Origin: Blepharisma stoltei
Taxonomy: Eukaryota; Ciliophora; Heterotrichea; Heterotrichida; Blepharismidae
Reading direction: 5' to 3'
Length of the DNA: 64,000 nucleotides
Assembly (NCBI GenBank): GCA_914767885.1
Contig: CAJZBQ010000013.1
Span: forward strand, 372,001-436,000
The translations under genes and the position numbers were made by a program. Below the pieces are notes generated by a model. That model was not told the origin of the DNA, searched no databases, and saw only the letters and a list, made by a program, of their open reading frames with translations. Of this stretch, positions 52,147-62,586 are shown one piece after another (positions within the stretch are counted from its first letter, which is position 1; each line of letters begins with the position of its first letter).

Positions 52147-53163
52147 TTAAACGATGTCATATAAAAGCTCATTTGAGGAGAGTTCTAAAGGTTTCAACTG
52201 AACTTTTGGCTCTTCTTCTGGTACTTTTTCTGTCTTAACAGCTGTGTCTTCTATTATTATGTTTCCTGTTATAATAAGTTTCCTAGTTTGACAATCAAAT
52301 TCAGCATTCAAAGAATTCATGTCCATAATAAATGGCATTCATAAGTTAATTGCATAAAATCGGCCAACTTGGAGGGAAATTCTTTCTGGGCTTGCTTTAA
52401 GGTCAATTGCTTTGCCTGTCACTAATAAGTCTAAAGAAAATTTCAGCTCAAATGTTTTGGCTGTTTTTAAAGTTTCAGGATCAATATTATTTCCATCAAC
52501 TTTAAGTTCCCACTCAGGAGATTTTACTGATTCTATTGGAGTCTCAAAAACTTCCTTATCTAAAACTTCGATTTTTGGCTGTTTTTTACCTCTAATCCTC
52601 TGTTGCTGAACTGTAGCTCCTTTATATTTCAGTCTCATATATCTGAACTCTATATAGATATTACTCAAAGATAGCTCCTGCTTATGTTTTTGGGCTATAT
52701 GAGATGCACATAATTCCATCAGCAGCTGCCTCGTCTGTGCGTCATCTTGTGCTTTCTGCAGAACTGTAGGGTTAACAATAACATCATAAACTCTGCAAAT
52801 GCCTCCCTCTAATTATTGTTTACTTTTATCAAAATCAGATTTTGGATTTCCTAAAGATAAAGGGACTCTTAAGCCTATATGATCATCAATATTAGGAATT
52901 TCTTCCTCTTGTGGAGGATCTATAAGTTCATGTGAACAAATATTTAGAAAAACTTTTTCATTTGTTTTGGAGTCCACAGTTTTAATTGCGAATCCTTTTT
53001 TTGGGGTCACAATAATTCCTCCTTCTTCATCCATTTGGCCTTCAGGCTTTCTTTGATTGCTTTGATAAGCATTAATGAACTGTCTAAGTTGTTCATCAGA
53101 GATATTGCTACCCATTTCGGCGAATTCTTTGGATTCTTTTAGTTTGCTTAAAAGTTCCTCCAT
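52147..53163 (-). CDS. PIH1-domain protein (dynein assembly or R2TP type)
   Basis: 333 residues after removing a 15-nt intron. The N-terminal PIH1 domain includes GGIIVTPKKGFAIKT, KVFLNICSHELIDPP, IGLRVPLSLG and, after the intron, GGICRVYDVIVNPTVL. The C-terminal part (WELKVDG, ERISLQVGRFYAINLW) resembles a CS-like beta domain. The family works with Hsp90/R2TP in complex assembly, including axonemal dynein in ciliated cells. Which paralogue (PIH1D1, PIH1D2 or Kintoun) is not clear. TGA at 52339 is Trp. Confidence 0.87.
52809..52823 (-). other. 15-nt intron
   Basis: GTAAACAATAATTAG on the minus strand; removal deletes an in-frame TAA and joins DK to KGGICRVYD across the PIH1 domain. Confidence 0.88.
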
Positions 53164-53460
53164 AATTTAATAAATTTTATTACAATTTTCTGAATTCCTA
53201 TAGGTTTTACAAATATTAGGATTTATTTTTCCCATAGAATTTCCGATCATATGAAAATATTTAAAATAATGCCGAAAAATGCATTTTTTGGTATATCAAA
53301 TTCTGGTTTCTATAAGAAAAAAAAATCTATTGATTTAAAAATGTCTACTGCATCAGCTCTAAACTGTCAGCAGACAATAAAAATGTTCAATAACATTGAA
53401 TAAAAGAACAGAAAACTATTTTTCCTATGCTGTCATAAGTAAAATAATATTTTAATTTAA

Positions 53461-55722
53461 ATGGAGTTACGAGTCGGTGGCAAGTATAGAGTTGGAAGAA
53501 AAATCGGAAGTGGGTCATTTGGAGAAATTTATACCATTGATAAATAAATTGATCAGTGCATTAATAAGTCTAATTTCCATAAATATGACGTCTTTGCTTA
53601 TATATGAAGCTATATTTAGGCACAAACATCCAAACTAATGAAGAAGTTGCAATTAAGCTTGAAAATGTCCGATCGAAGCATCCGCAACTATTGTACGAGT
53701 CACGGCTATACCGAATTCTTCAAGGTGGTGCAGGCATTCCTAACATCCATTGGTATGGGGTAGAAGGAGACTACAATGTGCTCGTCATGGATCTGTTAGG
53801 TCCTTCTTTAGAAGATCTCCTACAGTTCTGTGGGAGGACTTTTAGCTTAAAGACAGTTCTGATGCTAGCAGACCAATTGATTACAAGAATCGAATATATG
53901 CATTCTAAGAATTTCCTTCACAGAGATGTAAAGCCTGACAACTTTCTAATTGGGTTAGGAAGAAAAGCAAGCCAGGTCTACGCGATTGATTTCGGACTTG
54001 CGAAAAAATACAGAGACCCTAAGACAAATCAGCACATTCCCTACAAAGAAGAGGTACATTAAAATGGTCGCATGTGTCAGCCTGCCCTCTTGGTGCAGCA
54101 GTCCAGACCTTTTGTGGCCATGGTGAACTGGGACGGACTCGAGTCAAGAATCAAGTGAAGCCTCAGGTAATGACTTCCTGTGGTTAGAAATGGAGATGCC
54201 CAAAAACGTCTTTGGATCCAAGGACGAGTGTACATTTCTCTACCGAAAAACAGTCTTTTTCCTGTAGCTGTCGAAGGAAGGCACTTCGATAACTGACACT
54301 CCAAGGAGCTGATCTTGGAATCAAGCTATTCCAATTGTCCACCAAGGCCGCAGAAATCCATAGCCTACCCACTCAAGACTGAAGCTGCAAGGCAAGGAGA
54401 AACAGAAGGTACTGAAAGTGGCACCCGTTTTCTGGGGATAGACACTCTGGGCTGGAATTGAAAAGTGGTAAAAACTTTGGATACGGGACGTCTTTGGTGG
54501 CTGTGTCACCAATATGGCTAACAGCTGACTTTAAATAATCTAATCTAATCTTACCCTACAGAGAAGGGAAAAATCTGACAGGAACAGCCCGCTATGCTTC
54601 TATAAACACACATCTTGGTATTGAGCAATCTCGCAGAGATGATTTAGAAGGCCTGGCATATGTCCTTTTATACTTTTTAAGGGGCTCATTACCTTGGCAA
54701 GGACTACCAGGAAACAATAAGAAAGAAAAATACCAAAATATCATGGAAAAGAAAATGACGACTTCAGTGGAAACTTTATGTGCCAGTTTTCCAAGTGAAT
54801 TTTGTACTTATTTGAATTTCTGTAAAGCACTGAGGTTTGAAGACAGGCCAGACTACAGCTATCTTAAGCGGCTGTTTAAAGATTTGGCATTCAGAGAGAA
54901 TTTTCAGTATGATTTTGTTTTCGATTGGTGCGCGCTAAGACAGCAGCCTGAAGTGGAAGTGCCGCAGGTCCAGCCTGCACAAGCACAGATTGCAGCTCAA
55001 CAAAGAGAAAAGATTAATCATCAAGAAAGCCCAATGCAAGAAGAAACAAAGCAGCCCCGAAATGTTATAAAGGGCTCCATCTCAAATAATCATAAATTTT
55101 TTCAGTGTGCGCATATTATTGATAATGAGACATTTACCGAAAAATTCGTCAAGTTTCAACCAAATGATACACTATTTAAAAATTCGACAATTTTTTTCAA
55201 AGGATTGAGCACTATTAGATTAGATTAGATTAAGCCGTTTGCCTTGCAGGGCCGGGGATTCGCACCCCTACACGCTCATCGCCCCTGAGGAGCCTCGGCG
55301 GACACCCTCCTTGTTGCCTCAAACAAGGGATTCGCACCACCAGTCTTGACTTCCATGGCTTCTGGAGTCTAAGGGCCAACCACCTGGGTCGAAACTCCCA
55401 GTTTCTCGTTGGGCAAATACCGTCTTCTGGGTCTGAAGGTCATATTGCCTTCAAACATTGGCCGACCTTGCCCTTTCCAATGGTTGTCCTGGAGGAAAAA
55501 CTCCAAGTCCGAGGATTAGCTCCTCGGGCTCGAAGAATACCCAGCCCGAACATACATAAAGGATTACCGGCCCCTTTCCACCTAAATCTCCACCACTGGG
55601 CCGTTGCCTGCTGGTGTTGAAGAAATAGGGTCGAGAGGTCGGGTGGTCTGTTGTCACCATTTTTATGTATATGATTGAGCACTATTAAAAACGCACAATC
55701 ATTTGGCATGGAGCCATTATAA
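53461..55722 (+). CDS. Casein kinase 1, three insertions
   Basis: 397 residues after removing inserts of 83, 515 and 470 bp; 398 codons exactly. Kinase motifs: [11 protein letters not shown] (Gly loop, restored by the first excision), VAIKLE (catalytic Lys), [11 protein letters not shown] (catalytic loop), [10 protein letters not shown] (DFG), then [19 protein letters not shown] across the second insert, [14 protein letters not shown], and SLPWQG. The C-terminal tail after residue 300 is Gln/Pro-rich and ends [14 protein letters not shown] across the third insert. CK1 kinases phosphorylate primed Ser/Thr in many pathways. The restored kinase looks fully functional. Stop TAA at 55720-55722. 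Confidence 0.92.
53532..53614 (+). other. Short TA-bounded IES (83 bp)
   Basis: TA at 53530-53531 and 53613-53614. AT-rich with TAA stops in frame. Removal restores GEIYLGTN, the invariant CK1 Gly-loop strand, which fixes the boundaries. Confidence 0.88.
54052..54553 (+). mobile_element. GC-rich SINE-like insertion in CK1, copy 1
   Basis: CCCTACAAAGAAG (54039-54051) and CCCTACAGAGAAG (54554-54566) flank 502 bp. The 5' end is AAAATGGTCGCATG and the 3' end a TAATCTAATCTAATCTTA tail. TA lies in both duplications; cutting there joins CCC TAC AGA. Confidence 0.85.
54064..54267 (+). CDS. 67-codon ORF in the CK1 insertion
   Basis: Opens at the ATGGTC that marks the element 5' end ([15 protein letters not shown]), uses TGA as Trp once and ends at TAG. 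Could be a retroelement product or chance in GC-rich DNA. Confidence 0.25.
55218..55672 (-). mobile_element. GC-rich SINE-like insertion in CK1, copy 2
   Basis: A 15 bp exact duplication, GATTGAGCACTATTA (55203-55217 and 55673-55687), flanks 455 bp in minus orientation. The 5' end is AAAAATGGTGACAAC and the tail (CTAAT)n: on the plus strand, ATTAGATTAGATTAG. Excision restores STIKNAQSF in frame. The identical duplication suggests it is younger than the first insertion. Confidence 0.88.
55268..55660 (-). CDS. 130-codon ORF spanning the CK1 insertion
   Basis: Starts at the ATGGTG of the element ([15 protein letters not shown]), needs TGA as Trp twice and ends at TAG close to the tail. It spans nearly the whole element. 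No domain recognised; chance cannot be excluded in GC-rich DNA. Confidence 0.3.
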
Positions 55723-55844
55723 AGCCACCCCAAAAAGCAACACAGCCTGGACCAAAAATTATGGCCTTCGCTCAAAGACCAGTGAGATAGTTTAATAGAT
55801 TATGATAATTTGAATTTTAAATAGGCTGAAATCATGTATTTTAA

Positions 55845-56771
55845 ATGATTGATGATGTCTACTTAAAATTCCCTGTAGAATTTGTGCAATTTCTGAATGA
55901 AAATCAGGTGGATCCTGCAGTTTTTATGCAGAATGACCTGCCGAGGTTTGTGAGAGTCAATCCAAAAAACCCAGCTGATAAAGCTCAATTTTTACAAGAA
56001 TTGCAGCAGTTAAACCCAGAGGTCCAATGCAGCGTAGAAGATTTAGGCTGAATCAAAGATTTTTGGGCGGTATCTGGAGAAGCAAAAATAGTAAATACAC
56101 CTAGCTATATTCAAGGGAAAATTTATGGAATGGATGCAAGCTCTGCAATACCAGTTTTATCATTAAAATTAAAGCCTGACATATCTGTATTAGATATGTG
56201 CTGTGCCCCTGGAGCCAAGCTCCTTTATTTAAATGACCTTCTTGATGAGTCTTCATCTATATCTGGTATTGATATAAGCCAAGACAGACTTAAAGTTACA
56301 AGATCTCTATTAAAAAAATATAACGCAAGAAATGAAATCCAATTGATTTGCCATGATGCTTTGACATGGGACACGGATTTGCAATTCGATAGAATATTAG
56401 TCGATGCTGAGTGCACACATGAAGGATCAATTAAGCATATGAAAAAGTTTACAAGACAATGGGGCTGGGAGACTTTTAAGAAGAGAGTTATGGATACACA
56501 TGTAGAGCTTGAACGACTGCAAAGAGGGCTGCTAAATAAAGGATGTGACTTGCTTAAGCCAGGAGGGAGAATTGTTTATAGCACTTGCTCGTTTTGTAGA
56601 TGCGAAAATGAAGATATTGTGGATTTTGTTGTGAATAGCAGAAATGATATGACTGTTAAAGTTGTGGAAGGAGAATTTCCGTGTAAGAGAGATAGAAGTT
56701 TTATGAAATTTGATCCTCTAATATCGAGAACTGGAGGACAATTTGTAGCTGTTTTAAAGAAAGCGAAATAA
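55845..56771 (+). CDS. NSUN-family RNA m5C methyltransferase
   Basis: 308 residues, uninterrupted, with TGA at 56049 as Trp. SAM-binding motif I is VLDMCCAPGAK; next acidic motif GIDISQDRLKV; motif IV VDAECTHEGS carries one catalytic Cys, with DAEC in place of the usual DAPC; motif VI YSTCSFCRCENED carries the other Cys; the end GGQFVAVLKK is typical. Methylates C5 of cytosine in rRNA or tRNA. The N-terminus (FVRVNPKN) is short. The exact NSUN type is not assigned. Stop TAA. Confidence 0.88.
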
Positions 56772-56846
56772 TACAAAATTTAGGAGTTGATTATTTATAC
56801 TCTTTAAAGTAAGATACTACGATTCTTAAGAGCAAAAGGTAATTTT

Positions 56847-58235
56847 TTACTTAAAAATGTTTGGAATTTTGTTGCCATATTTAGCAAAACCATTATATTT
56901 TTTTAATTCTGCAAGTTTAAAAAATGCTGACATCTTCCTTCTAAATATTAGTTTCCCTACTTTAGAATGAAAAATCCTAAACGCTGTTTTTTGATTCAAA
57001 GATGGCTCTGGCAATTTTTTTCTTGTAGAAATCGAATTCTCTTCTATTTTTGCATGAAGTGCTGGTCCTTCGAAGTCAAACGTCCCTTCTAATATCGAGT
57101 CTAAATTAATTCTGCTAGATTGAAACTCTTCTCGACTAAATTCAAAAGAGAGTGATTGATCTAAAATTCTTTCGTTTTTAATAAATATTCTAGAATATAA
57201 AGGCTTTAAATGCTTTTTCATTAATATAGATAATTTCTCAAGCCCTTTAGATGCTTCATGATAAACTGGAGATCCAGTCAAAACTTCAATCGATCCTTTT
57301 GGGTCAATATTTGTAATTATATTTTTATATCTTGGAGGCTTTTTGATAGCAGAAATATTTAGCTTCGGTATAACTGTTTTGTTTTTTCCGATATTGGTAT
57401 CATTTATTTTCGAATTTGTTTCAGAATAAAGAAACTGGTCAAAACATTCAAATGATATATCATCTTTATATTTTTGTGAATTATATGCATGGCTGTTTTC
57501 ATAGTCTGATAAATCGTCAGAGTACATTGAATGCTTTTCACTGAAATTTTTCTGGATTTCACTTAAATCTGGCAACTCAGAAATATTTTTCTTGTGATAA
57601 GTTGGAGTTTTATTAAGGTTAACTTTTACTGGTGAATCAATATCATGAGAAATTGAGCTTTTAGAATATCTGTATTCAGTTGGTGCATAAGATAGAGACA
57701 ATTCTTTTTCTTCTTGCGTTGGCTGCACAGTTGTATATACTGCATTAGTTTTAGATGGTAAAATCATTTTGATTTTATCTAAAAATCTTGGTGATAATTT
57801 TTCCTTCGTTGATGTGGTAAGTAAGGTTAAGCCAACATAATTGCATCTAGGACAGATTGTTGCTGCAAATGGCAAATCATTTGATCTTTTGTCAAGAATC
57901 CGTAAAGAATCTCTTAGCCTGCGGGCTTTCATCTTTTCAAAAATATAAAGGAAGAGCTTTACATCTGAAGCTGAATTTTTTGGTTTTTTCCAAAATGAGC
58001 TGTATTTATCGTAGAGGCTTGTCTCTTTGAATTCGCAAGTCCTGTTATGCTTATTTGTCCCTAAATTCTCTATCTTCTTTTGCAGAAATGGGCTAAGAGT
58101 ATCGATTTTGTCTTTGAATTTGTTTAAAAAGTTGCTAGGATTGGAAGAGTTGAAGTTTTTCAGTAAATTTCGAGCTCTTTCTGATAGTGGTCTTACTCTT
58201 CGAATGTCAGTCTTGGAAATTGCTTTTTCACTCAT
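56847..58235 (-). CDS. Hypothetical basic protein (462 aa)
   Basis: One uninterrupted frame from ATG 58235 (MSEKAISKTDIRR) to TAA, with no TGA. A CxxC pair (ICPRCNYVG) occurs near residue 130. The rest is Lys/Ser/Tyr-rich with few hydrophobic stretches; the C-terminus (FRRKMSAFFKLAELKK) is basic and helical. No family recognised. Confidence 0.7.
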   Translation of the reverse strand: MSEKAISKTDIRRVRPLSERARNLLKNFNSSNPSNFLNKFKDKIDTLSPFLQKKIENLGTNKHNRTCEFKETSLYDKYSSFWKKPKNSASDVKLFLYIFEKMKARRLRDSLRILDKRSNDLPFAATICPRCNYVGLTLLTTSTKEKLSPRFLDKIKMILPSKTNAVYTTVQPTQEEKELSLSYAPTEYRYSKSSISHDIDSPVKVNLNKTPTYHKKNISELPDLSEIQKNFSEKHSMYSDDLSDYENSHAYNSQKYKDDISFECFDQFLYSETNSKINDTNIGKNKTVIPKLNISAIKKPPRYKNIITNIDPKGSIEVLTGSPVYHEASKGLEKLSILMKKHLKPLYSRIFIKNERILDQSLSFEFSREEFQSSRINLDSILEGTFDFEGPALHAKIEENSISTRKKLPEPSLNQKTAFRIFHSKVGKLIFRRKMSAFFKLAELKKYNGFAKYGNKIPNIFK

Positions 58236-58502
58236 ATTTTAAAATTTTTAAAATGAATTTTCTAATTAATATATCTGAAGTTTTTGCGTTGTAAATATGG
58301 TAATAGCGACCTACTTACTGAATTTGACTAATTGATTAAAGTTCTGTGTATTTTACCTTCGGAGCCACCTTTATTTTTAATAAAATAGTAAGAAAGTAAT
58401 AATAAATTAAGACTGAAGTGTTTTTCATGGAATATAATTCTTTAATATATTAGGGTTTGGGACATATTAATTTTTCAAATTAATAAAACAAAAATAAGAT
58501 CA

Positions 58503-59987
58503 ATGAATTTTGAGTCTACCTTAACTCAATGACTAGTAAACCTATCAGAAGATGATCCAATAATGACAGCACAATGTATAAATTCTATCAATTACACTTG
58601 CACAGCTTTACTTAATCCCACCTTGATTAGCGATCAAAATTATTAGAGATCCCTATTTTTTGAAAATTAAATCCATTTTGGGTGAGTATGACATTTTTTG
58701 GTTAATCTATATTTTTAATATATATAACCAATGATTATGATAATCAAATCTCAAAGCAAATTATATTAAATTTTCAATAGCTTGCGTTATTATTATTAAT
58801 AGATATTCTCTTTTAAATTTTTATTAAGAAAAATTATATATATATATAAATTTAATATAAATTTGGGAAAAAAATTGACCATTGCTTGCTAACTAAGGAG
58901 AGGAGCTAATAGTCATATTTCTGATAATATAAAAGTTTTTGGAATCAACATACTAAGCTTAATCCAACAGAATCCAGGCAATCCTTTGATTAGAATAAAG
59001 CTAATAAGCTTTATAGCAACGATGATGGATTTTTATTTCGTAAACTCTTTTCCTTTAATGGCCAACCAATTTGAAGAATTTTTAGAAATTAATAGATGCA
59101 ACAAGATCAGTAAGAATTTAATGGAGATTAGAACTGGTGACAGTTCAAATAACGAAAATCAGCGAGTTTCTTCTGACTATGTAAGTAGGTCAACCAATGA
59201 GCAACTCGCAATTATTAAAGAAGTCAGGCTAGAAGATGGCGAAACTTCTGCTTTAACGCTTTATCAACTCTCCTGTCCAGATAAAAGACGCTCAGAAGGT
59301 TTGGAAAAATCATATACTTATATATCATGGCAGCTTGAATTAAATTTAATAATTATCTATTTTTATATCACTGCCTATACGGAATTTCTTTTATTTAAAT
59401 TTGATAAGCATAAATTTGATGGCGACTGGCCAGTACGAATCGGATGTGAAAAATCAGGTTTTCGAACACATATACCAATCAGATGCTCAAGCCAAATCAT
59501 TCTTGATAAGTTTCATGACCATATAATTGCTTATGAAACGAGTACAAACGATCCAGGAATGAAAATACAAGTATTTACTGAAAATTTAGAAGAAGGACAA
59601 ATTTATTCATTTGGAGAAACTAAAATGAAGGTCGAAGAGATTGATTCGGTCGGGAATTTGCACTTAAGTTTTGAGCTGAGCAATGAAATTGTATATAGAG
59701 TCATTGATGGATGCGAAAATGGAGAAATCCTGATAGGAAGGACCAGAATCAACAAATTACGATTCGCTAACGATGCAAAAATGTCGAAGGAGCATGCAGG
59801 AATTATAAGAGAAGGCAAGAGGTGAGTCATAAAAGACAAAAACTCAAGAAATGGAGTGTGAAGGTATCTTCATACTTTAAAAACAACTGGGGCTGGTGAA
59901 GATTCGATGCGATGCCCTATAATGAATGACACAAAGTTCAATTTTTGCGAAGTAATTTTCCAATGTAAAATAAAAATCTCCCCTTAG
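58503..59987 (+). CDS. FHA-domain protein with one IES
   Basis: 401 residues after removing a 279 bp IES; 402 codons exactly. ATG 58503 (MNFESTLTQW, TGA as Trp) leads to NPTLI, then HISDNIKVFGINILSL after the IES. The C-terminal FHA domain (about residues 300-395) has IGRTRINKL, MSKEHAGII and WVIKDKNSRNGVW with Trp from TGA: the conserved Gly-Arg, Ser-x-x-His and Asn-Gly of phosphothreonine-binding FHA domains. The N-terminal 300 residues have no recognised domain. Stop TAG. Confidence 0.78.
58630..58908 (+). mobile_element. IES in the FHA gene, TTAGC...GCTAA ends
   Basis: TTAGCGATC at the left and GGAGAGGAGCTAA at the right, TA-bounded. The interior is AT-rich with the (TA)n stretch near 58840. 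Boundaries are chosen by frame and could shift by a TA. Confidence 0.6.
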
Positions 59988-60254
59988 AGGTCATCTAATT
60001 TAAACTAAACCCGTGCATTATCATGCGTATTGAGAGTGAAGTTTTAATTTTTGGATTGGAGTTTTGACCTGAAAATATCATTCAAATGCTTTTTGAGCTA
60101 ACTCTCCTATTAAAGAAAGATAAAAATTAAGTTTAAATCAAATAAATTTGATTATATTTGTTTTAATATTTCTACATCTTTCTAAATTTAATAATAAAGT
60201 TTAATTGAGTTATTTTTAAGTTTCTTTAATTAAATTTTAATTGTATTTAATTAA
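59988..60254. other. AT-rich intergenic region
   Basis: Short gap before the MITE; no ORF seen. Confidence 0.4.
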
Positions 60255-60631
60255 CTCCCCCCCCTCCGTGAGTGAACAAAAAAATTTTGTTCACTCACAG
60301 AGGGGGGTTAATTTTTTTTTTTTAAAAACATTTATATATAAATTTTATAACAAATTTTTTTTTCGAAATTTAAAAAAATCCTAATTCGCAAAAATTGAAA
60401 AGCAAATATTAATTTAATTTATAAAATTTATGTTTTAAAAAGCAATTTGTTTTAAAATTACACAGAATTAGCTCTAGATTTCATTATACTAATTATCATT
60501 TATATATCAAAATTTTTTTCCATAAAAAATTTTTCTATTAAAAACATTTTTGTTCGCTCACGGAGGGTGGGTTTTTGGGCAAAAAATGCCGATTTTTCTA
60601 ATGGTTTTGTTCACTCACGGGGGGGGAGTAA
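60255..60631 (+). mobile_element. MITE-A copy, intergenic
   Basis: 377 bp between TAA copies (60252-60254 and 60629-60631). Left hairpin TCCGTGAGTGAACAAAA, internal GGAGGGTGGG stem near 60560, terminal GTTCACTCACGGGGGGGGAG. Confidence 0.9.
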
Positions 60632-60814
60632 GTAAAAAACTATTCATAAGTCTAAAGAAAATTTATACTAGCATAGTTTTTAAATAACCCAATATTATAA
60701 ATTACTTTAATATCAATATTTATAATGCAAAAATATGCCCAATTAAATAGGAAGAAGTAAATATTCCTTTGCAAAAAGAATTTATTAAAGATAAAGATTA
60801 TTGATCACCTCAAA

Positions 60815-61214
60815 GTGATTATAATTACGGTTAATTAGATATTTATAGTGTTTTGTGCCACTTCCAAAAAGGGATTAGGCAGGAATAGCTGTATTGTAGA
60901 TTATCCTGTCACTTTAAATAGCGTACCATATTAATAGGCTTTCCTATAAAGACCAAACCTGCCCCGCTGCACATCTCACTCGGAGCCCTGCTGATGTGTA
61001 AAACTCAATTCCTGCGCGAGTTCAGCCTAAATTGATCTTTTCTCGATTGTGCAAGCAGATAACTTAATCCTTCCAAATATCCAAAGGATCAGTTCAGGAG
61101 ACTATACATCCCAGTTGGTTACCTAATGAAGCTGGATAAGGATCCTCTAAGGAAAGCCGAACCTCAAGATAATAATAAGAGTTCAGGAAAGGAAATTTCA
61201 CTATTGTATTATTA
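60815..61214. mobile_element. GC-rich insertion, intergenic
   Basis: TGATCACCTCAAA (60802-60814) and TGACCACCTCAAA (61215-61227) flank 400 bp that is GC-richer than its surroundings. One mismatch. The remaining gap to 61385 is AT-rich without a gene. Confidence 0.6.
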
Positions 61215-61385
61215 TGACCACCTCAAAACAATTTGAAAGGATTTATTCAAAATGGGCTCTCTCATAAAATGTAGCAAATTTCCATGAAAAAAATTATGAA
61301 CGGAATTTTTATTTTGAAAATGGTTAATTGCTATAATGTCATCAAAATAAATTTAATCTGATTTTAAAATATACAAGAACCTAAA

Positions 61386-62207
61386 TTACTGTATTGAGCA
61401 AGTGCATGGATTGGAGCTAAGTGGTGCTTGCAGTTGTCTATCTAAAAAAGAATATTGCTTTAGTTCATTCTGCAACGCCAATATCATCTTCTTTTTGGTT
61501 TTTATTTCACTCTTTAATTTGAGCGACTGAACACAAGGAGTTATCGATGTTGCTGTTGATCTGTGTGAATTAAGCTTAGATGATGATTTTGATGATATAT
61601 TTTTCGTCAAAGTTGCAATTTGTTCATCTTTTATAGTCAAATTTTCGACCAGCTCATCAAGATTATTTTTTAATATGTGGCTTTGGATTCCACAGATTTC
61701 AATTTTTTCAGTTAAATTATGATATCCATCATCTGCTTCACTTTCTTGATAGCTTGAAGCTTCATAATCAACACTTTTTCTCACTATTTCTGACGATAGT
61801 TCACCGTTTTTAGCTTCCTGCCTTGACCTAACAGAGTCTATTAGTTTTTTTATTTTCCTAATCGATTTTTCTTTGTCGTTTTTTACTTCACTAAGCGATG
61901 TTGCTTTTGCTTTTAATTCTTTTATCTCTTTTTTAAGTTTAATTATTTCATTCTCCAGGCTGCTAATTTTGAGTTGCTTTTCTTCATTAGCTGACATATT
62001 GCGCAGCTCAAGAAAAGATATTTTTGATAATAAGTCAGAGATCTTTTTATTCTCTTCATTTATCGCAGATTGTTCTTGCTTTATTTTCTTGTTAAGTTTA
62101 TTTATCGCATACATTAAATAACATGGCAAATCAGTGTTTTTCTTTACTCTTAAGTGTGTGCCCGTGTGAATTTTGGGAACTTGAGGAAGAAGAAAAGCAC
62201 TTGACAT
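61386..62207 (-). CDS. Coiled-coil protein (273 aa)
   Basis: ATG 62207 (MSSAFLLPQVPKIHTG) to TAA. Coiled coil from residue 40 to 125 and again from 155 to 250, with an acidic linker (YQESEADDGYHN). A Cys pair near the end (NPCTCSIQ). No TGA or insertion. No family recognised. Confidence 0.7.
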   Translation of the reverse strand: MSSAFLLPQVPKIHTGTHLRVKKNTDLPCYLMYAINKLNKKIKQEQSAINEENKKISDLLSKISFLELRNMSANEEKQLKISSLENEIIKLKKEIKELKAKATSLSEVKNDKEKSIRKIKKLIDSVRSRQEAKNGELSSEIVRKSVDYEASSYQESEADDGYHNLTEKIEICGIQSHILKNNLDELVENLTIKDEQIATLTKNISSKSSSKLNSHRSTATSITPCVQSLKLKSEIKTKKKMILALQNELKQYSFLDRQLQAPLSSNPCTCSIQ

Positions 62208-62586
62208 ATGTATCCGTCAAGGTTTTGGCTAATTGAGTGGAGCAGCAATTCAAAGAGAGCTAGATAAAGTTCCCCATCATGGTTAGATTTTTTCTTGTTA
62301 GAGGTTAGAACAAAGCTCAGCGCTGCCTATGGTACAAAGAAACCAATGAACAATTCCACAGCACTATATGAGCATTAATTTTGGATTTCGATATTTTAAC
62401 TTGATTAGTCAGCCAATTTTTTTTCTCATTTTTAGGATAGCAATATGTTTGCATGTTGATCTATCCAACTCTAATCTATAGTGTTATGTAAACCCATAGC
62501 TAGACAGGTAATACACGAGTAGGATCCCAGGTTTTCGGCGAAACAAGCTGGAGATAACCGCTCAGGGAGCTTTTTAATAATTTTAA
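62208..62586. other. Intergenic, partly GC-richer block
   Basis: 62250-62570 has the base composition of the SINE-like insertions, but no flanking duplication or tail was found. No gene or tRNA seen. Confidence 0.4.

Noticed and set aside
55255-55345. Two GGTGCGAATCC-like motifs resembling a tRNA T-arm or Pol III B box
   Set aside because: No acceptor, D or anticodon arm can be paired around them, and they sit near the element 3' end, so neither a tRNA nor a standard Pol III promoter is supported.
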